From contig SLPP01000408.1 in the NCBI GenBank assembly GCA_007131945.1, forward strand, positions 1 through 8,375: a stretch of DNA of 8,375 bases, in the 5' to 3' direction. The notes below the pieces were generated by a model that saw only the letters and a list, made by a program, of their open reading frames with translations, was not told the origin of the DNA and did no database searches. Below are positions 5,292-8,375 of the stretch, piece by piece. Made by a program: the position numbers and the translations under genes. The DNA is from Paracoccaceae bacterium (GTDB lineage: Bacteria > Pseudomonadota > Alphaproteobacteria > Rhodobacterales > Rhodobacteraceae). Position 1 is the stretch's first letter, and every line of letters starts with the position of its first letter.

Positions 5292-5816
5292 TCATCCTAG
5301 CGCATCCGAAACGCCTTGCCCATGCGGCGCGTCGAGGATTTTCTGCATGAAGACAAGATCGTGGTAGCGGTCGAACTTCCAGCCGGCCTCGCCGATGCGG
5401 CCGACCTCGATGAAGCCGAGCCGCGCGTGAAAGGCGATCGCCGCCCGGTTCGCGCCGCTGAGCCCGCCGATCAGCTGGTGCATCCCGCGGCCGCGGGCGT
5501 GTTCGGCGAGCGCCGTCATCAGCGCCCGCCCCAGTCCCCGCCCGCGCGCCGCCGGCGCCAGGATGATCGTGTGCTCCATCGTGCGCGAATAGCCGGGCCC
5601 GCCGCGGAACTGGAAATAGCTGGCAAAGCCCGCGATGCCGCCCGCCGCGGCCGAGACGAGGAAGGCATGACCCGCCGCCCGCCGCGCGTCGATCAGCGCG
5701 GCGATCTCGGCCGCGGTCTTCTCGCGCGAGGTGAAGGTGAGGTCGGTGTCGCGGATGATCGGGTTCCAGATCGCGGCGATGGCGGCGGCATCCTCGGGAC
5801 GCGCGTCGCGGATCAC
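5292..5816 (-). CDS. GNAT-family N-acetyltransferase, phosphinothricin/methionine-sulfoximine acetyltransferase type
   Basis: This 174-residue protein has the full GNAT fold. It begins IRDARPEDAAAIAAIWN, typical of the Pat/MddA/YncA subgroup. Glu81 lies in MEHTIIL, the acetyl-CoA loop is RGRGLGRALM (91-100), and the C-terminal signature is FHARLGFIEVGRIGEAGWKF (129-148) followed by DLVFMQK. Relatives acetylate phosphinothricin, methionine sulfoximine or related amino acids. The actual substrate cannot be read from sequence. Translation starts at GTG (5816-5814), whose last bases overlap the TGA of the glyoxalase-like gene in a GTGA junction, so the two are probably translationally coupled. 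The 3' end is 4 bases before the TerB/J-domain gene. Confidence 0.9.
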   Translation of the reverse strand: MIRDARPEDAAAIAAIWNPIIRDTDLTFTSREKTAAEIAALIDARRAAGHAFLVSAAAGGIAGFASYFQFRGGPGYSRTMEHTIILAPAARGRGLGRALMTALAEHARGRGMHQLIGGLSGANRAAIAFHARLGFIEVGRIGEAGWKFDRYHDLVFMQKILDAPHGQGVSDALG

Positions 5817-6430
5817 GCCAGCACCCGCGCGCCCCGCGGCGTGTCGAATTCGGCGGCGATATGCGGCGCGGCGCTGAGCGTGACGGCAAGGCGCGGCTCG
5901 TCGATCAGCGGCGCGAGCGCGGCGCGCAGCGCGCCCGCCTCGGGGTGGCCGAGCACCAGCCGGCGGAGCCGCACCCCGCGATCGGGCAGCGCATCGGCGG
6001 GATGCGCCGGGCCCTTCCAGGCGATCAGCGCCGGGTAGAGGCCGGCGAAGGGCAGAAGCCCGGTATCGGGGATCGCCATGTCCCAGGCGTAATCGCCGCG
6101 CGTCAGCGCATGCGGCTGGCCGGCACCGGCGGGCGCGCGGGCAAGCGCCGTCATCAGCGCCGCGGTCCGCGCGATCCAGGCGCAGGGCCGGGGCGGGCCG
6201 GCGAACTCGTCGAGGGCGAACCAGCGCGGACGTCCCGGACCGGCGGCGTCGGGATCGATGGCGATCAGTTCCAGATACTCGCCGGGCCCCAGCGACAGCA
6301 GCCGGTTGTGTGTGCCCATCGTCGGGTGCCGTCCGCCGGGTTCGAGCGGCACGCCGAGCGCCTCCTCGACCGCCTGCACCCCTTCCTCCAGCGCCTCGGC
6401 GCCGATCGCCAGGTGATCGAAGCTCAGCAT
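5813..6430 (-). CDS. Glyoxalase-like domain protein (VOC superfamily)
   Basis: This 205-residue protein begins FDHLAIGAEALEEGVQAVEE, the opening strand and helix of a VOC fold. GGRHPTMGTHNRLLSLG (32-48) and EYLELIAIDP (51-60) follow, characteristic of the glyoxalase-like domain family PF13468. His6 and Glu54 sit where VOC enzymes place metal ligands, but metal binding is inferred only. The second half (about 112-190) is less conserved and probably forms the second module. Family substrates are mostly unknown. The ATG at 6430 is preceded by a G-rich run but no clear Shine-Dalgarno. The TGA overlaps the GTG of the acetyltransferase gene. Methylmalonyl-CoA epimerase is also a VOC protein, but this one differs in sequence and should not be named so merely because the mutase is nearby. 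Confidence 0.85.
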   Translation of the reverse strand: MLSFDHLAIGAEALEEGVQAVEEALGVPLEPGGRHPTMGTHNRLLSLGPGEYLELIAIDPDAAGPGRPRWFALDEFAGPPRPCAWIARTAALMTALARAPAGAGQPHALTRGDYAWDMAIPDTGLLPFAGLYPALIAWKGPAHPADALPDRGVRLRRLVLGHPEAGALRAALAPLIDEPRLAVTLSAAPHIAAEFDTPRGARVLA

Positions 6431-6487
6431 CAGGCCCCCCCGCGCGTTTGCCCCATCATGGGCGCGAAAGCGGCGCAGGCCAAGGGG
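6431..6487. other. 57-base gap between hydrolase and glyoxalase-like genes
   Basis: This is the largest gap in the minus-strand cluster. It holds a small imperfect symmetry around CCCATCATGGG and a G-rich run on the minus strand just before the glyoxalase-like ATG. I see neither a clear promoter nor a terminator, so it does not settle whether the mutase-hydrolase pair and the downstream genes share one transcript. Confidence 0.4.
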
Positions 6488-7246
6488 TCAGGACGCGATC
6501 AGGTGGCGGTCGAGGAAATCCAGCAGCCGGCGCCAGAAGAGGGGCTCGGCGTCGAAGTCGAAGCCATGCTCCTGACCCTCGGCGATGTGGAGATCGGCCG
6601 GTCGGCCGGCCGCGGCGAGGCGCTCGGCCAGAGCGCGCGTCCGGTCGACCGGCACGATCGGATCGGCGGTGCCGTGGGACAGGAAGACCGGGATCGTGCA
6701 GTCCTCGACCGGAATCGCCGATCCGGGCGCCAGCCGGTCGTCCCGGCCGGGCCAGCTCCAGGCGCGCGGCCCGGCCGGATCGGTGTCGAGCCGCACCACG
6801 CCCTTGGCGAGCGCGGCGCGGAAGGCCACGGGATCGAAGGCGCCGGTGACGAGGCCCGTGGGCGCATGCGCCGCGACGCAGGCGAAGGGCGCCTCCGCCC
6901 CGGCCAGCGCGGCGAGGATCAGCGCCGCCTCGCCCCCCTTCGACCAGCCGAGGAGCCCGACCCGCCCCGAGGCGCGGGGATGGCCGGCGAGCGCCCGCCC
7001 GGCCTCGAGCAGCGGCGGCAGCGGCACGTCGCGGATCGGCCCGGCGGCGAAGAAGTCGCCCGCGCCGTATTCGGCGGCGAGCGCGAGATGGCCGTGGGCG
7101 GCGAGGATCGCGGCGAAGCGGTGCGACCAGCCGGCCATCGGCCCCTCGGCCCCGTGCAGGACGACGACGCCCGGCAGGTCCCGGCCCGCGCCGGGCCCGT
7201 AGAGGGCGCCGTGCGCACCGAATTGCTGGAGCGTCAGTCCGGCCAT
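6488..7246 (-). CDS. Alpha/beta hydrolase, BAAT/acyl-CoA thioesterase C-terminal-like or dienelactone-hydrolase-like
   Basis: This 252-residue hydrolase shows the oxyanion segment VVVLHGAEG (27-35), the nucleophile elbow GWSKGG with Ser102, the acid Asp195 in HGTADPIVP, and the catalytic His227 in GQEHGF. The SKGG elbow and the WSWPGRDDRL...AIPVED stretch (163-182) ahead of the Asp strand resemble the C-terminal domain of bile-acid-CoA:amino-acid N-acyltransferase/acyl-CoA thioesterases, with Ser in place of their Cys. Automated annotation would often say dienelactone hydrolase. No signal peptide is visible, so it should be cytoplasmic. It starts 13 bases after the methylmalonyl-CoA mutase stop with only a weak ribosome site, suggesting dependence on upstream translation. 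Hydrolysis of an acyl-CoA or ester linked to the mutase pathway is a reasonable guess, not shown. Confidence 0.88.
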   Translation of the reverse strand: MAGLTLQQFGAHGALYGPGAGRDLPGVVVLHGAEGPMAGWSHRFAAILAAHGHLALAAEYGAGDFFAAGPIRDVPLPPLLEAGRALAGHPRASGRVGLLGWSKGGEAALILAALAGAEAPFACVAAHAPTGLVTGAFDPVAFRAALAKGVVRLDTDPAGPRAWSWPGRDDRLAPGSAIPVEDCTIPVFLSHGTADPIVPVDRTRALAERLAAAGRPADLHIAEGQEHGFDFDAEPLFWRRLLDFLDRHLIAS

Positions 7247-7259
7247 GACCCGTCGCTGA

Positions 7260-8375
7260 TCAGGCCGCGTCGCTTCCGCGGGCTTCGCGGATCAGGCGCA
7301 GGATGTCGCGGGCGGCGGCGGGGATGTTGGTGCCCGGCCCGAAGATCGCCTTGACCCCTTTCTCGCGCAGGAAGGCGTAGTCCTGTTGCGGGATGACGCC
7401 GCCGCAGATCACCAGGATGTCGCCCGCGCCCCGGTCCTTCAGCGCCTGCACCAGCTTCGGCGCCAGCGTCTTGTGGCCGGCCGCCTGGCTGGAGATGCCG
7501 ACGACATGCACGTCGTTGTCGATCGCGTCCTGCGCCGCTTCCTCGGGCGTCTGGAAGAGCGGGCCGACATCGACGTCGAAGCCGATATCGGCAAAGGCGG
7601 TGGCGATCACCTTGGCGCCGCGGTCGTGGCCGTCCTGGCCCATCTTGACGACCAGCATCCGTGGCCGCCGCCCCTCGGCCTCGGCGAACTGCTCGACGTC
7701 GCGCTGGATCGCGGCGAAATCGTCGTCGCCCTCGTAGGCCGCGCCGTAGACGCCGGCCAGCGTCTTCACCTCGGCCCGGTGACGGCCGAACACCTTTTCC
7801 ATCGCCATGCTGATCTCCCCCACGCTGGCGCGGGCCCGCGCCGCCTCGACTGCCGCCTCTAGCAGGTTGCCACCCTCGCGCGCGCGGCGTTCGAGTTCCG
7901 CGAGCGCGGCATCGCAGGCCGCCTGGTCGCGGCTGCCGCGCACGCGCTCCAGCCGCGCGATCTGCGACTGCCGCACTTTTTCGTTGTCGATCTCGAGGAT
8001 CTCGATCGGGTCTTCCCTTTCCTTGCGGTACTTGTTGACGCCGACGATCACCTCCTCGCCGCGGTCGATCATCGCCTGCCGGCGCGCGGCCGTCTCCTCG
8101 ATCCTGAGCTTGGGCATGCCGCTGGCCACCGCCTTGGTCATGCCTCCCATTTCCTCGACTTCCTCGATCAGTTCCCAGGCCTTTTCCGCTAGGTCCGCTG
8201 TCAGTTTCTCGACATAGTAGCTGCCGGCCAACGGATCGACGACATGCGTGATCCCGGTCTCCTCCTGCAGGATCAACTGCGTGTTGCGCGCGATCCGGGC
8301 GGAGAATTCGGTGGGCAGCGCGATCGCCTCGTCGAGCGCGTTGGTGTGCAGCGACTGGGTGCCGCCGAGGACCGC
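7260..8375 (-). CDS. scpA: Methylmalonyl-CoA mutase, C-terminal portion (gene continues beyond window)
   Basis: The frame is open to the window edge. The 371 visible residues are about the C-terminal half of a roughly 700-residue single-chain mutase. The first residues read [20 protein letters not shown], then [17 protein letters not shown], which are hallmark segments of the substrate barrel. The cobalamin domain begins near [20 protein letters not shown], with the B12-ligand motif D-x-H-x-x-G; its His codon is at 7626-7628. GISSQAAGH and VICGGVIP follow, as expected. The enzyme is cytoplasmic and interconverts (R)-methylmalonyl-CoA and succinyl-CoA with adenosylcobalamin, the last step of propionyl-CoA assimilation. 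The TTG at 8276 is an internal leucine codon, not a start. Ethylmalonyl-CoA mutase is a relative but fits these segments less well. A 13-base gap to the hydrolase gene implies one transcript. Confidence 0.95.
   Translation of the reverse strand, partial: AVLGGTQSLHTNALDEAIALPTEFSARIARNTQLILQEETGITHVVDPLAGSYYVEKLTADLAEKAWELIEEVEEMGGMTKAVASGMPKLRIEETAARRQAMIDRGEEVIVGVNKYRKEREDPIEILEIDNEKVRQSQIARLERVRGSRDQAACDAALAELERRAREGGNLLEAAVEAARARASVGEISMAMEKVFGRHRAEVKTLAGVYGAAYEGDDDFAAIQRDVEQFAEAEGRRPRMLVVKMGQDGHDRGAKVIATAFADIGFDVDVGPLFQTPEEAAQDAIDNDVHVVGISSQAAGHKTLAPKLVQALKDRGAGDILVICGGVIPQQDYAFLREKGVKAIFGPGTNIPAAARDILRLIREARGSDAA

Noticed and set aside
5861..7354. 497-codon plus-strand open frame
   Set aside because: It is antisense to three well-supported minus-strand genes and has a low-complexity, Arg/Gly-rich translation.
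7260..8276. Methylmalonyl-CoA mutase start at the TTG codon 8276
   Set aside because: Conserved mutase sequence continues in frame for 33 codons to the window edge, so the TTG is an internal leucine.

Overview
The window looks like chromosomal DNA from a high-GC alphaproteobacterium, most likely a member of the Rhodobacteraceae. This is inferred from the strong G/C bias at third codon positions, the dense gene packing, and a gene set typical of that group: a BetI-type TetR regulator, a Ppx/GppA phosphatase, a soluble TerB/J-domain protein, and a single-chain methylmalonyl-CoA mutase. I see no mobile element, CRISPR array, rRNA or tRNA. All genes have the same base composition and codon style, so nothing points to recent transfer.

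Left part (1-2688): the 3' portion of a TetR/BetI-like regulator on the + strand runs towards an aldehyde dehydrogenase on the - strand (1046-2473). Between them lies a 433-base convergent gap with no convincing gene. It is rich in symmetric sequence: a 3' hairpin, two perfect operator-like palindromes, a strong hairpin, an 11-bp tandem duplication, and five copies of an 8-mer at exact 10-bp spacing. The aldehyde dehydrogenase and the next gene diverge from a 215-base gap that holds a plausible promoter for each and one small palindrome.

Middle (2689-4556): a Ppx/GppA-family exopolyphosphatase or pppGpp phosphatase (+) meets a small secreted protein gene (-). Their 3' ends overlap by 64 bases, so the last ~20 residues of the phosphatase are read from DNA that also encodes the end of the small protein.

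Right part (4254-8375): six genes on the - strand read leftwards, probably as one or two transcription units. They are methylmalonyl-CoA mutase (cut by the window edge), a BAAT-like/dienelactone-hydrolase-like alpha/beta hydrolase (13-base gap), a glyoxalase-like domain protein (57-base gap), a GNAT acetyltransferase (4-base GTGA overlap), a TerB+J-domain protein (4-base gap), and the small secreted protein (47-base gap). The mutase feeds propionyl-CoA carbon into succinyl-CoA. The hydrolase may act on acyl thioesters or esters in the same metabolic setting. The remaining genes look like general housekeeping or stress functions joined by tight packing rather than by an obvious common pathway. 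I did not find a clearly new multi-gene system. The unexplained items most worth checking are the symmetry-rich convergent gap and the coding overlap at 4254-4317.
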